A stretch of DNA of 64,000 bases from NCBI RefSeq assembly GCF_045679555.1, contig NC_092093.1:64672575-64736574 (forward strand). The letters are read 5' to 3'. This stretch comes from Salvelinus alpinus (lineage: Eukaryota; Chordata; Actinopteri; Salmoniformes; Salmonidae). The notes beneath the pieces are model-generated. The model was not told the DNA's origin. It saw only the letters and a list, made by a program, of their open reading frames with translations, and did not search any database. The first letter of the stretch is position 1. Every line of letters begins with the position of its first letter. This document shows positions 52,654 to 64,000 of this stretch, piece by piece. The position numbers were made by a program, and so were the translations under genes.

Positions 52654-52859
52654 ACCTGACTCAGTCTGGGGCTACACAGACATACACACTCACGCTCACA
52701 CACATCCACTTGTTTTTGTCACACTTGTTTTCTCACCTCTCTGCAAGGTCCCCTGCTGTAGACAGTGTGTTTCACTTTCACTGAACCAGAGGACCAGTAA
52801 CCATTACGTCTTGCAATGGAAACCATTTACCGTCTAAAAACTAAATGGAAGCAAACGGA

Positions 52860-53055
52860 GCAAATGGAACGAAACTGGAATAGACCTACCTGAATTTGTC
52901 CAACCTCTTTTATCGTTGCAAAATCGTTTCTGTGTCGAGAAACAGTTTCTGTGTCGAGAAACAGTTTCTGTGTCGAGAAACAGTTTCTGTGTCGAGAAAC
53001 ACTTTGCAACATACAAAACATTTTGCAACAGAATATGCGTAATGAATACACCCCA
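52860..53055. repeat. Dispersed repeat with four-copy 19-bp tandem
   Basis: The outer parts match the repeat at 1-95 and 30183-30295 ('acctacctgaatttgtccaa', 'gcgtaatgaatacacccc'). Inside, 52926-53001 is exactly four copies of 'gtttctgtgtcgagaaaca', a unit that is itself partly palindromic (gtttct / agaaac). Confidence 0.85.
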
Positions 53056-53809
53056 TATCACCAAATATCTATTAATTAATTAGGTGGGACTTGCGACTCT
53101 TCTTCTTCTTATAATTCTCCTGCACTCCTGTATCAAAGTAATCAAACCAATTATTTTATCAAATTTAACTTTTACTATATTTAACTGCTTGGCTTAAGTA
53201 AAACAGTTTAAACTTCTTCCACTACCACAAAAATACTTGTAAAGAGTTAAAGCAAGTGCCACCAATTTTTCTTAATGGAAATTATCATCTACTTATGTGT
53301 AAATATTGCCAAGCCAATAGGAACTTTTTGTGTGAAACATAAAATGTCTCACTGATAATGTTTCTTGCCTGTTTTATCTACTGAGAATGGAAACATTAAA
53401 ATAGCATTAGAAGAAAATGTCTGCATGTGGTTGACCAAATAAGTGATATTTATAGGCCTGCTGACACGACAATGCTCCAATGCTGTCCAACCACAGTTTC
53501 CACCCCCCTGTAGGCAAATCGGGCCACGCATGTCATGACCAACTGAAATGCACAAACCACAGAGTTTTTAAGTACGCACCAACACAAGACTTCAGGGAAT
53601 GCATGCAAACAGACCAAAAAATACCAAAGGGTTTGGGGTTTGAGAAGTCAATGAAAGAAGTGAAGAATTCTTCCTTAGTTGTTCATTTTTCTAAAGGCAC
53701 AACCTAGATTCAAGCCATTAGGCAAGTTTCCATTGACCCAGGTTTGTTCTACAAAAAAAATGTAGCAAAGAAATTAATTGCGACATGGATAATGGAAACG
53801 GCAGATATA
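53056..53809. other. Unassigned
   Basis: No exon is recognised. The last 100 bases contain a fragment of the 'gtttccat...atggaaac' MITE into which the next Tc1 inserted. Confidence 0.4.
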
Positions 53810-55003
53810 CAGTGCCTTCAGAAAGTATTCAGACCCCTTGACTTTTTCCACATTTTGTTACGTTACAGCCTTACTGTAAATGTATTAAATAAAATATTTC
53901 CCTCAGCAATCTATGCACAATACCCCATAATGACATAGCGAAAACAGGTTTTAAGAAATACCTTATTTACATAAGTATTCAGACCCTTTACTATAATACT
54001 CAAAATTGAGCTTAGGTGCATCCTGTTTCCATTGATCATCCTTGAGATGTTTCTACAACTTGATTGGAGTTCACCTGTGTTAAATTCAATTGATTGGACA
54101 TGATTTGGAAAGGCACTCCCCTGTCTATATAAGGTCCCACAGTTGACAGTGCATGTCAGAGCAAGAACCAAGCCATGAGGTCGAAGGAATTGTCTGTCGA
54201 GCTCCTAGACAGGATTGTGTCGAGGCACAGATCTGGGGAAGGGTACCAAAAAATGTCTGTGGCATTGAAGATCCACAAGAACACAGTGGCCTCTATCATT
54301 CTTAAATGAAAGAAGTTTGGAACCACCAATACTCTTCCTAAAGCTCGTCGCCCAGCCTAACTGAGCAATCGGTGGAGAAGAGCCTTGGTCAGGGAGGTGA
54401 CAAAGAACCCAATGGTCATTCTGAGAGAGCTCTAGAACTCCTCTGTGGAGATGGGAGAACCTTCCAGAAGGACAACCATCTCTGCAGCACTCCACTAATC
54501 AGGTGTTTATGGTAGTGGCCAGACAGAAGCCACTCCTCAGTAAAAGGCACATGACAGCCCGCTTGGAGTTTGCCAAAAGGCACCTAAAGAACTCTCAGAC
54601 CATGAGAAACAAGATTCTCTGGTCTGATGAAACCAAGATTGAACTCTTTGGCCTGAATGACAAGCGTCATGCCTGGAGGAAACCTGGCACCATCCCTACG
54701 GTGAAGGATGGTGGTGGCATCATCATGTTGTGGGGATGTTTATCAGCGGCAGGGACTGGGAGACTAATCAGGATCGAGGCAAAGATGAACGGAGCAAAGT
54801 ACAGAGAGATCCTTGATGAAAACCTGCTCCAGAGTGCTCAGGATCTCAGACTGGGGTGAAGGTTCACCTTCCAACAGGACAACAACCCTAATCACACAGC
54901 CAAGACAATGCAGGAGTGGTCACTGAATGTCCTTGAGTGGCCCAGCCAGAGCCCAGACTTGAACCCGATCGAACATCTCTGGAGAGACCTGAAGGCACAC
55001 ATT
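53810..55003 (+). pseudogene. Tc1-like transposon (type E), right end lost
   Basis: It starts after TA with 'cagtgccttcagaaagtatt', the end of a well-known salmonid Tc1 family. The transposase is broken by several stops: 54503-54859 reads FAKRHLKNS, LWSDETKIELFG, GIIMLWGC and stops at a TGA after QSAQDLRLG, while the downstream frame continues with [11 protein letters not shown] and [15 protein letters not shown]. The element ends abruptly at 'gacctgaaggcacaca', so the right terminal repeat is missing. Confidence 0.88.
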
Positions 55004-55795
55004 TGATACATTTTCTAAAGCTCGACAAAAATGATATCTGTTAGACGGGTGGATTTTCTTTTGTCTAACTTTTGTTATTGCGACCAATTTGTGATGGAAA
55101 CTGTGTTTTTTTGTTTTGTTTTTTTGAATAAATTATGATTGCCAAATACTTTTGAAGGTACGCGGGGCACTTAATGTCATCGCGTAACTATAAGCTCCAC
55201 TCCACATTTCATTCTAATGCCCACTGCTTTGCAAAATCTATTTTTGTCCTGACTTTCTGAATGCCTGAATTGCTTTGCCTTGCTGTTCTGGTTGTCTGGC
55301 AAGTTTCATCTTCAAATTGTTTCAGATCTACAGGAGTGCAAGTTTCACCATGGCACCATGGACCTTGGCGATACGTTGGTACTCAACAATTATTTGAATA
55401 TGGCAAATATTAGTCAATTATTGCATTCCATCCATGCTGGCTTTTGTGGGCTACCTGAGACATAAAACAGATCGGTGGGAGGGCGTATCAGGCTGTCGCC
55501 AATTTATTAATGCGCAATTTGTCTAAATGGGTAATGGAAACACTTCAATCACTACATTTTTTATTGACTCTGTAGGTTTTTGAGATTTTTGTGCCAAGTG
55601 CCATGACTTTCAGCTGTATTTATTGACACAATATAGTTAAATGGAGACGTACCCTAGCTAGCAATTGTTGCATCTATTTTCTATGCCAACTTTCGAAATG
55701 TTGACCTAAAATTCTTTGTGCACATTAATGTTAACATAGCTATCGTCATAAGTAGTTGAACATGTTATTACTCCAACTCTGTGAAAGTGACAAAC
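55004..55795. other. MITE-like sequence, unassigned
   Basis: Phrases such as 'aatttgtgatggaaactgtg' and 'gggtaatggaaacacttc' resemble the element at 55796-56230, so this is probably older MITE sequence. No exon is seen. Confidence 0.4.
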
Positions 55796-56230
55796 TAGCT
55801 AGGTTTCCATCCAATTGGCGACAGATTTTCATGCAAATAATCTAATATCTGCATAAAGAATATATGCACATTTTTCCACCAGTGGTGTGTTTCCACCCAA
55901 CAGGCTTGTTGCAGATAAAAGTCACTGTGCGATGACATAGTGCACACAAAATGTACCTTTTCACTTAAGTTTTCATGTACCGTATACAGTTCTGAAGTTC
56001 AATGTGTTTCCATCACATTTTCAACTCAACCTATAGATTGTCACAAAAACTGTTATTGAATAGCAAATGTCTCTACTCTGGACTTGGCACGTGCGCTCTA
56101 GCCAACAGCTTGCGGAAACAATGCAGGTGTGCTGTGCTGGTAGGCTAGTATACATAATGAAATTATTATGGATACCTGTTTCCATCACAGCTTTCATGAT
56201 AAAAAAATAAAACAATTATGACTTTACTTG
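55796..56230. mobile_element. MITE with 'aggtttccatccaa' end
   Basis: It starts 'ctaggtttccatccaattgg' and ends near 'cctgtttccatcacag', with internal 'ggtgtgtttccacccaacag'. Repeated 'tttccat' motifs and the layout match a family of short salmonid DNA elements. No coding region. Confidence 0.6.
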
Positions 56231-56365
56231 CATAAATACTGTGGAGTGTTAATTTTTGTCAAAAAAGGATATCGAAGGACTGCCTGTGGAATTGACAGGC
56301 TGCACATGGACAGTTCGGCGCAAGACGACTGTTGGACCCCATAACGTTTTTCTATGTATGAGCTT

Positions 56366-56595
56366 ATGGTGCGTTCAAGACAACTGGGAACTCGGAAAAA
56401 TACGTGGTCAAATCATGACGTCAGTGATCTTCAGGTTGGAAAGTCTGAGATCTAGAAAGAGGCACGAGTTGGATGACCGTTCAAAACATTTTTTTCCAGT
56501 CTGAGCTCTTTTCTTTGCAAGTTCCCAGTAGTCTTGAACTCACTGAAGTCGGAGGTCGGAGATTTCCTAGTTCCCAGTTGTTTTGAATGCAGCAT
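56366..56595. mobile_element. Short MITE with inverted ends
   Basis: The ends 'atggtgcgttcaagacaact' and 'gttgttttgaatgcagcat' are inverted repeats over about 28 bp, bounding 230 bp. It is a typical nonautonomous DNA element of fish. Confidence 0.8.
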
Positions 56596-56699
56596 TAGCT
56601 AGCCAACGTCGCCATGACAACGGCTGCAAGCGTGATTGGGGATTGCTATTGGAGAAGCAGTTTTAGCCTTTCTTCATATTGTACGGTCTTTGCTCAAGC

Positions 56700-56944
56700 C
56701 ATAGAGCCCCACATTGGAAGTGTCATGATACCCATTAAACATAGCGGTCAAACAGGGAAATGGTTCCAATAATTTTTACATCATTCATTTTTCCCATATA
56801 GAAATTAGAAACACTTCAAATAAGTGCTGTGTTTAGTGTAGGCTTACCCTGGCGTGACGTTTTGATAACCACGTAAATCTCTTTTAAAGTAGACGTCATG
56901 CAAAACTACAAATCCCTGCAAGCTGCTGCACATCATCTCTAGCT
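56700..56944. repeat. Left arm of an inverted pair around the L2 copy
   Basis: 56705-56860 is the reverse complement, with moderate divergence, of about 59530-59680: 'gagccccacattgg', 'ccatatagaaattagaaaca' and 'gtgtaggcttaccctg' each have a counterpart. The two arms lie on opposite sides of the L2 element. Confidence 0.75.
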
Positions 56945-59218
56945 GACACCTTTGATGCTGCCTTTGATACCATCGATCACCACATTCTTTTGGAGAGATT
57001 GAAAACCCAAATTGGTCTACACGGACAAGTTCTGGCCTGGTTTAGATCTTATCTGTCGGAAAGATATCAGTTTGTCTCTGTGAATGGTTCGTCCTCTGAC
57101 AAATCAACTGTACATTTCGGTGTTCCTCAAGGTTCCGTTTTAGGACCACTATTGTTTTTACTATATATTTTACCTCTTGGGGATGTCATTCGAAAACATA
57201 ATGTTAACTTTCACTGCTATGCGGATGACACACAGCTGTACATTTCAATGAAACATGGTGAAGCCCCAAAATTGCCTTCGCTTCTAGCCTGTGTTTCAGA
57301 CATAAGGAAGTGGATGGCTGCAAACTTTCTACTTTTAAACTCGGACAAAACAGAGTTGCTTGTTCTAGGTCCCAAGAAACAAAGAGATCTTCTGTTGAAT
57401 CTGACAATTAATCTTGATGGTTGTAAAGTCGTCTCAAATAAAACTGTGAAGGACCTCGGCGTTACTCTGGACCCTGATCTCTCTTTTGACGAACATATCA
57501 AGACTGTTTCAAGGACAGCTTTTTTCCATTTACGTAACATTGCAAAAATCAGAAACTTTCTGTCCAAAAATTATGCAGAAAAATTAATCCATGCTTTTGT
57601 TACTTCTAGGTTAGACTACTGCAATGCTCTACTTTCCGGCTACCCGGATAAAGCACTAAATAAACTTCAGTTAGTGCTAAATACGGCTGCTAGAATCCTG
57701 ACTAGAACCAAAAAATGTGATCATATTACTCCAGTGCTAGCCTCCCTACACTGGCTTCCTGTTAAGGCAAGGGCTGATTTCAAGGTTTTACTGCTAACCT
57801 ACAAAGGATTACATGGGCTTGCTCCTACCTATCTTTACGATTTGGTCCTGCCGTACATACCTAAACGTACGCTACGGTCGCAAGACGCAGGCCTCCTAAT
57901 TGTCCCTAGAATTTCTACGCAAACAGCTGGAGGCAGGGCTTTCTCCTATAGAGCTCCATTTTTATGGAATGGTCTGCCTACCCATGTGAGAGACGCAGAC
58001 TCGGTCTCAACTTTTAAGTCTTTACTGAAGACTCATCTCTTCAGTGGGTCATATGATTGAGTGTAGTCTGGCCCAGGAGTGTGAAGGTGAACGGAAAGGC
58101 TCTGGAGCAACGAACCGCCCTTGCTGTCTCTGCCTGGCCGGTTCCCCTCTCTCCACTGGGATTCTCTGCCTCTAACCCTATTATAGGGGCTGAGTCACTG
58201 GCTTACTGGTGCTCTTTCATGCCGTCCCTAGGAGGGGTGCGTCACTTGAGTGGGTTGAGTCACTGACGTGATCTTCCTGTCTGGGTTGGCGTCCCCCCCT
58301 TGGGTTGTGCCGTGGCGGAGATCTTTGTGGGCTATACTCGGCCTTGTCTCAGGATGGTAAGTTGGTGGTTGAAGATATCCCTCTAGTGGTGTGGGGGCTG
58401 TGCTTTGGCAAAGTGGGTGGGGTTATATCCTTCCTGTTTGGCCCTGTCCGGGGGTATCATCGGATGGGGCCACAGTGTCTCCTGACCCCTCCTGTCTCCG
58501 CCTCCAGTTTTATGCTGCAGTAGTTTATGTGTCGGGGGGCTAGGGTCAGTTTGTTATATCTGGAGTACTTCTCCTGTCTTATCCGGTGTCCTGTGTGAAT
58601 TCAAGTATGCTCTCTCTAATTCTCTCTTTCTCTCTTTCTTTCTCTCTCTCAGAGGACCTGAGCCCTAGGACCATGCCTCAGGACTACCTGGCACGATGAC
58701 TCCTTGCTGTCCCCAGTCCACCTGGCCGTGCTGCTGCTCCAGTTTCAACTGTTCTGCCTGCGGCTATGGAACCCTGACCTGTCCACCGGACGTGCTACCT
58801 TTCCCAGACCTGCTGTTTTCAACTCTCTAGAGAATGCAGGAGCGGTAGAGATACTCTTACTGATCGGCTATGAAAAGCCAACTGACATTTACTCCTGAGG
58901 TGCTGACTTGCTGCACCCTCAACAACTACTGTGATTATTATTATTTGACCCTGCTGGTCATTTATGAACATTTGAACATCTTGGCCATGTTCTGTTATAA
59001 TCTCCACCCGGCACAGCCAGAACAGGACTGGCCACCCCTCATAGCCTGGTTTCTCTCTAGGTTTCTTCCTAGGTTTTGGCCTTTCTAGGGAGTTTTTCCT
59101 AGCCACCGTGCTTCTACACCTGCATTGCTTGCTGTTTGGGGTTTTAGGCTGGGTTTCTGTACAGCACTTTGAGATATCAGCTGATGTAAGAAGGGCTATA
59201 TAAATACATTTGATTTGA
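56945..59218 (+). mobile_element. L2-type LINE, 5'-truncated, with 356-codon open frame
   Basis: The frame is open from the truncation point to 58060. It keeps the second half of the reverse transcriptase: [39 protein letters not shown] with the catalytic aspartates, and a C-terminal region ([42 protein letters not shown]). Endonuclease and early RT motifs are missing and there is no ATG at the start, so it cannot be autonomous. The 1.15-kb 3' UTR includes a CT tract at 58617-58650 and ends in 'acatttgatttgattt'. It is younger than the copy at 32132 because its frame has no stops. Confidence 0.92.
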
Positions 59219-59220
59219 TT

Positions 59221-59718
59221 TCCTGACATGTATTGTGTCCATTTAAAACTTGCACAAGACAATTCACAGAGTTGTCCATTTAAAGAAATATAGCCAATTT
59301 ATTAATTACTACATTTAGCTAATATTAGATCGTTAATCCAGAGATTCTTACCTTTACCTCGATTCGACAATCTCGTCCAGATCATCATGGCATTAGTAGT
59401 TACATATGATTGCCACATTAGCAGATAATTAGCGTTTCATTTTTGGGGGTAAATACAGGGAAATATATTGATAAAAGTCATCTTGTCCTAGAGAGATTTA
59501 CACAGTTATCAAAATGTCATATCAGGGTAAGCCTACACGAAACCCATCCCTAATTTGAAGTGTTTCTAAAATCCCCTATGGGAAAAATGAAAGGTGGAAA
59601 GATGATTGGAACTATTTCCCTGATTGACCGCTAGGTTTTATGGGTATTATGACTCATAATGTGGCACTCTATAGAGACCCCTTTCCAGTATACAACACAC
59701 TGACTTCATGCTCAGATG
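59221..59718. repeat. Right arm of the inverted pair and flank
   Basis: 59530-59680 ('gtaagcctacacgaaaccca', 'tatgggaaaaatgaaagg', 'tgtggcactctatagag') pairs with 56705-56860 in inverse orientation. The stretch before it is unassigned. Confidence 0.65.
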
Positions 59719-61188
59719 CTAGCAGACTATTGGCGGCTTTCTTACTTTCTCAGAGCTCTGAATCGGTCCGTATCTCACCATCTGTTGCGTCATCGATTTC
59801 TCCAGAGTCCTGGAAATGAGACCTTTCACACCCAGAATCAAACAGCATTCACACGGAACCAAAACACTCATACAGGTGAAAGTGGCCCACAACACAGTGA
59901 TTATGACAATTTTCCATTTCCCAAACATACTGTCAAATCAATTTGTAAGAGAATTATCCACCCCATAGTTCTCTGCCAGAGCCTTGGTCACTGATCCATC
60001 TGGAGCTGTGTTATTTAAATAATAAACATACAGCAATGAACCCCAATCATTCTACATACTCCGCCCTTTTCTGCCAATTTACATATCGAGAGTCAGTCTA
60101 TTTTACCAGGCCATGAGGGAGGTGGCGGATAATTGGTCAGAGAACCCCTTTACTGCATCCCCAGTCTCATTCACGAATCTCTGTTGCTTATAATAGATGT
60201 CATTAATCCAATCCACATTTTTATTTATTGTCAACCACCAATATAATGTAGTGGTTAAGTCTTCACCTATTTGATCCATAACTTTGTATTAATCTGTAAC
60301 TTCCCTGAGGATGCCAATAGCATCCATCTAAACTCCCATCCTGGTCAAAACTCCTCCTGTACCTACTTTAGCCTCCTATAACTGGCCTCTGATGACTAAC
60401 TCGAACTGGTTTGACCATTAACCCCGGTGCGCAATTTCCTGACTACCCTTTTTGGTAGTTTCTGTCGTATGCGTCCTTTGCTGGTACGAGCCCACTACAT
60501 CAGTTATAGGTGCTGTGAGGTTAAGAATTGTCTCCTGTCCTTCCAAACCTAAGTCCGTCACATTAACGATTACCATTTAAATCATCTAAGTTCTCGTTGC
60601 CATTCTTGTATCTTTAACACTGGTACTCATCAGAAGTTAAAGTGAACCGAGGTGGGTTGGCCGAGTACTTCAATCTGGCCATCCCAATCCCTGTACAGTT
60701 ATTTGCTTTCCTAGGGAATTGTTTAATGTTTACCTTAAATCCTACATCTTGATCTTTTTTGACTCCTTATTTTGTTAGTCACTCATCAGTGAATTATATA
60801 GTTTATCTTTTACTTCTTATTAATGACAATGGTGTCATATAATTAGTACCGATAGGTAGTGGATTTGGATTTATCAGAAAGGTTTCAAAGACTAGGATGC
60901 AGCTCAGAGCCCCTACTCTTCCCAAAAACCGCCAACCCTCTCCTGCCCTTAGTCGGTCTGCTAGGTACCACCCCATACTCACACTTCTAGGAGCACACAC
61001 AGTGATGAACGGTTGGGGTAGGAAAACTTTGTTTAAGGAGGTAACCCCCGGACCCTGTTGGTTCTCGGTTCTTCTCCTAACTCTATGTGTGATCAGCAGT
61101 GCTTATATGGGTACGTACCTTCTTGCAGTGGGTAACGTGGACCCAAGTGACTCTCTCAGCTTTTCTAATGGCAAAGGCGGTGGTTTAA
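59719..61188 (-). pseudogene. Endogenous retrovirus: end of pol and degenerate env
   Basis: Just below the MITE on the reverse strand, a frame reads AERVTWVHVTHCKKV and ends at a TAG near 61085; this is the last part of a retroviral integrase. Further down, pieces in shifting frames look like an envelope glycoprotein: an NNTAPDGS-type surface near the cysteine region at about 60000, then FGKWKIVIITVLWATF as a membrane anchor and a short tail ending at 59719. Many stops separate the pieces, so no envelope can be made. No LTR follows; the copy is cut off by the inverted MITE arm. Confidence 0.7.
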
Positions 61189-62442
61189 CTTCTCTGCGCT
61201 ACGGATCCCTTTTACGGGATCATTTTCCTAAACAACCGCTAGAATTGCAGGGCTCCAAATGCAAAAATATTACTAAATATATTTATAATCATGCAATCAC
61301 AAGTGAAATATACCAAAACACAGCTTAGCTTGTTGTTAATCCACCTATCGTGTCAGATTTTGAAAATATACTTTACAGCGAAAGAAATCCAAGCTTTTGT
61401 GAGTGTAGCAATCAATGCTACAACAGCTAGCCCCAAATTAGCATGGTCACGAAAGTCAGAAAAGCAATCAAATTAATCGCTTACCTTAGATAATCTTCAG
61501 ATGTTTGCACTCACGAGACTCCCAGTTACACAATAAATGTTCTTTTTGTTCGATAAATATTACTTTTATAACAAAAAAATGCCATTTGGGTTGCGCGTTA
61601 TGTTGAGAAAACTACAGCCTCGTTCCGGTCCTGAAAGGAAGAAGAAAATTCCCAAACATATCAGATTAAAAAATATTACAAAAAATATTTATAATCATGC
61701 AATCACAAGTGAAATATACCAAAACACAGCTTAGCTTGTTGTTAATCCACCTATCATGCCAGATTTTGAAAATATATTTTACAGTGAAAGAAATCCAAGC
61801 TTTTGTGAGTGTAGCAATCAATGCTAGAACAGTTAGCCTTATATTAGCTTGGTTTGCTTGGTCACGAAAGTCAGAAAAGCAATAAAATGAATCGCTTACC
61901 TTAGATAATCTTCGGATGTTTGCACTCACGAGACACCCAGTTACACAACAAATGTTCTTTTTGTTCGATAAATATTACTTTTATCACAAAAAAACGCCAT
62001 TTGGGTTGCGTGTTATGTTCAGAAAACCAAAGCCTTGTTCCGTTCGACAAATTCCAAAAAGTATCCGTAATGGTCGTAGAAACATGTCAAATGTTTTTTA
62101 TAATCAATCCTCAGGTTGTTTTTAACAAACATAATCGATAATATTTCAACCGGACCATAACCTATTCATTAAGAGACAAAAGGAAAATGGAGAGCTCCTC
62201 TCGCGCGCGCAGGAACTATTCTGGTTGATACCCCTTTAAATGGAAGAAAGACGGTCCAGGAAACACAGATAAAAAAATAAATAAAAAAAATCACTTCCTG
62301 TTTATATTTTCTCAGGTTTTCGCCTGCAGAATCAGTTGTGTTATACTCACAGACAATATTTTGACAGTTTTGGAAAGTTTGGAGTGTTTTCTATCCTAAT
62401 CTGTAAATTATATGCAAATTCTGTCCCCTAGCGCTAAGAGGT
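61189..62442. mobile_element. TTAA-flanked MITE with internal tandem duplication
   Basis: TTAA lies on both sides (61185-61188 and 62443-62446), with inverted ends 'cttctctgcgcta' and 'tagcgctaagagg', as for piggyBac-type elements. About 400 bp inside is duplicated: 'atgcaatcacaagtgaaata' occurs at 61291 and 61697, and the copies extend through 'acaaatgttctttttgttcg'-like sequence. The duplicated parts differ by scattered substitutions. No transposase gene. Confidence 0.85.
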
Positions 62443-62446
62443 TTAA

Positions 62447-64000
62447 CAGAACCTGGTATGGGCCTTCCCAACGGGGCTGCTTCCCGTCTATTCTCCTCAG
62501 GGACTGGATCCACACCCAGTCTCCTGGTTGGATTGAGTGAATCACCTTCTCCTGTCATTCACCTGTTGGACACAAAATCTTGGACATACGGGTTTGGTTA
62601 CCAGAAAGTCTTCTCCTGGGTTTTGCTAGTATATCTTCAACTTCTATGTCTACTTGTCTACTTGTTCTGGTCCCTAACTCTGGCATTTTATTTGTTCTAC
62701 CTGATTAGCTAAAATGTCATCCATTAACTTAAAGACATATATCCTAGTAAACCAATTCTAGGGATAATATCTTGACCTAATATTTTAGCTTATTTATTAC
62801 AACAATTGTATTTATTTATTAGTAGTTCATTATCACATAGGCCACTAGGCCACGACATCTTTCCTATCCTGCCTAGGCCACTGGGCCATCAATAGGCCAC
62901 TAGGCCCTCATCCCTCCGGTTGATACCTGGCTCCGCCCATGTATCAATCTTGCTTCATCTAAACAATGACTTAGGTAAAATAGAGAGGTTCCCTTTGTGC
63001 CAAATTCCTCTTTTGTCAACGGCCCCCATCTTAACCCATCTAGTAACTTCCTTAACTGTGGCTCGAAGCTGACTTTCCTTCAGTAATTCTGTGTCTATAC
63101 TAACTTCCTCCTTCAAGTGAGAATCTGTGTGTGTGAGTGTGGCTCTCCGCCAACCCTTTTTGCTTCCTCTTCTGCCGTTCTGTTCCCAATGCTGACGTAG
63201 TCAGTGCCTTTAGTATGTGCTTCGCATTTACAAATCGCTACCTTCTCGGTAATAAGACTGCTTCTAGCAAATTCAAATCTAGCTGCGCATGTGTAATGGG
63301 TTTACCTGCCGTAGTGATCATACCCTTGTTTCTCCACTGAGCTGCAAATATATGGATGGTGTTAAAAGCATAAGCACTATCAGTATGTATCGTAATGCAT
63401 TTACCTTTCCCCAATTCACAAGCCCTGGTGAGGGCGACAATTTCAACTTGCTGAGCAGAGTAAATTTTTTTTAATGCTTCAGCTTCCAACACCTCAGTAA
63501 GAGTCACTATTGCATAACCAGTGGCATTTGAGCCATCTGGTTTCTTTCTAGAGGACCCATCCACAAACATAGTTATTTCTGCATCAGGCAAAGGCAAATC
63601 AGTTAGATCTGGTCTGGGGAGAACAACTTTCTCCGTTTCCGCTACACAGTCATGGGGGCACCCATCAGTGGCTATGGGGATCAAAGTGGAGGGGTTTAAG
63701 GTAGTACACCGTTCAATTGTTAGATTCGGCATGCTCAACAGAATTATCATACCGGACAAATTTCTCGCTGGTGACATGTAAGCCATCTTATGTTCCAATA
63801 ATAAAATCGATACGGCATGCGGTACCCTTCATGTCAATTCATGATACAGTACTACAGAGGCTGAATCCTCCACAGCCCGTGTGGCAGCCACCACAGTCTA
63901 CAAACATAGTGGCATGGCTTGGGCTACTTCATCTAAACGAGAGGAGTAGGCAGCAATAGGTTTGCTTTTCCCCCCGTGTTCCTGAGTTAGTACTGACGTC
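62447..64000 (-). pseudogene. Endogenous retrovirus pol (RNase H and integrase parts)
   Basis: The reverse-strand frame 63798-63238 encodes the connection and RNase H region: MFVDGSSRKKPDG, VEIVALTRACELGKG and HTDSAYAFNTIHIFAAQWR hold the expected acidic residues. Before it, at 63800-64000, RT connection sequence (KPIAAYSSRLDEVAQAMP) is interrupted by stops. After it come integrase linker pieces (KRGIWHKGNLSILPK) and PGDWVWIQS with WEGPYQV near 62450, then the MITE. The central integrase core is largely missing. The order RNase H, integrase, env and the RNase H type suggest a gamma/epsilon-like (class I) retrovirus. The rest lies outside the window. Confidence 0.82.

Noticed and set aside
60897..61328. 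143-codon + strand frame with a hydrophobic stretch as a membrane protein
   Set aside because: It lies antisense to readable retroviral integrase and env remnants and runs into the MITE, so it is most likely a chance frame.

Overview
This is eukaryotic, teleost DNA, and the repeat content points to a salmonid. The window carries tRNA-derived salmonid SINEs, several Tc1-like transposon families typical of trout and salmon, L2-, L1- and RTE-type LINEs, a Penelope-like element, short LTRs and an endogenous retrovirus. Genes are split by GT-AG introns. There are no operons, CRISPR arrays or bacterial genes.

Three host genes can be read exon by exon. (1) A BCLAF1/THRAP3-family gene, best matched to bclaf3, lies on the + strand at 2593-12434: ten coding exons, 814 codons. 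(2) A complete lipase H-type phosphatidic-acid phospholipase A1 gene (liph-like) lies on the - strand at 19790-15337: eleven coding exons, 455 codons, with Ser-Asp-His triad and signal peptide intact. Its 3' end converges on bclaf3. (3) A small SH2 adaptor gene of the SAP/EAT-2 family, closest to sh2d1b, lies on the + strand at 38783-51379: four coding exons, 137 codons. Its first intron is about 12 kb and almost wholly mobile DNA. I see no functional link among the three; they are simply neighbours.

Layout. 1-2.6 kb: flank and possible bclaf3 promoter. 2.6-12.4 kb: bclaf3, with a 20-unit minisatellite in one intron and an L1 tail in another. 12.5-13.65 kb: broken Tc1 copy just after the bclaf3 stop. 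14.5-19.8 kb: liph, its first intron holding a Penelope-like element inside a MITE. 21.0-22.1 kb: a 36-unit, 30-bp minisatellite. 22.1-31 kb: mostly intergenic, with LTR, L2, Harbinger and TTAA-flanked MITE remnants. 31.1-37.4 kb: nested LINE/LTR block. 38.8-51.4 kb: sh2d1b-like gene and its transposon-stacked intron, including a Tc1 element with an unbroken transposase frame. 51.7-59.7 kb: LINE tails, a truncated Tc1, MITEs and an L2 copy with a 356-codon open frame. 59.7-64 kb: a reverse-strand endogenous retrovirus (pol and env remnants) split in its integrase by a TTAA MITE.

I found no clear candidate for an unknown biological system. The points most worth a second look are the apparently intact Tc1 element at 45808-47359, the order of insertions readable in the sh2d1b intron, a Tc1 end that leaves only 24 nt before an exon, the GC-AG intron in liph, the indel-free minisatellite, and the split retroviral integrase.
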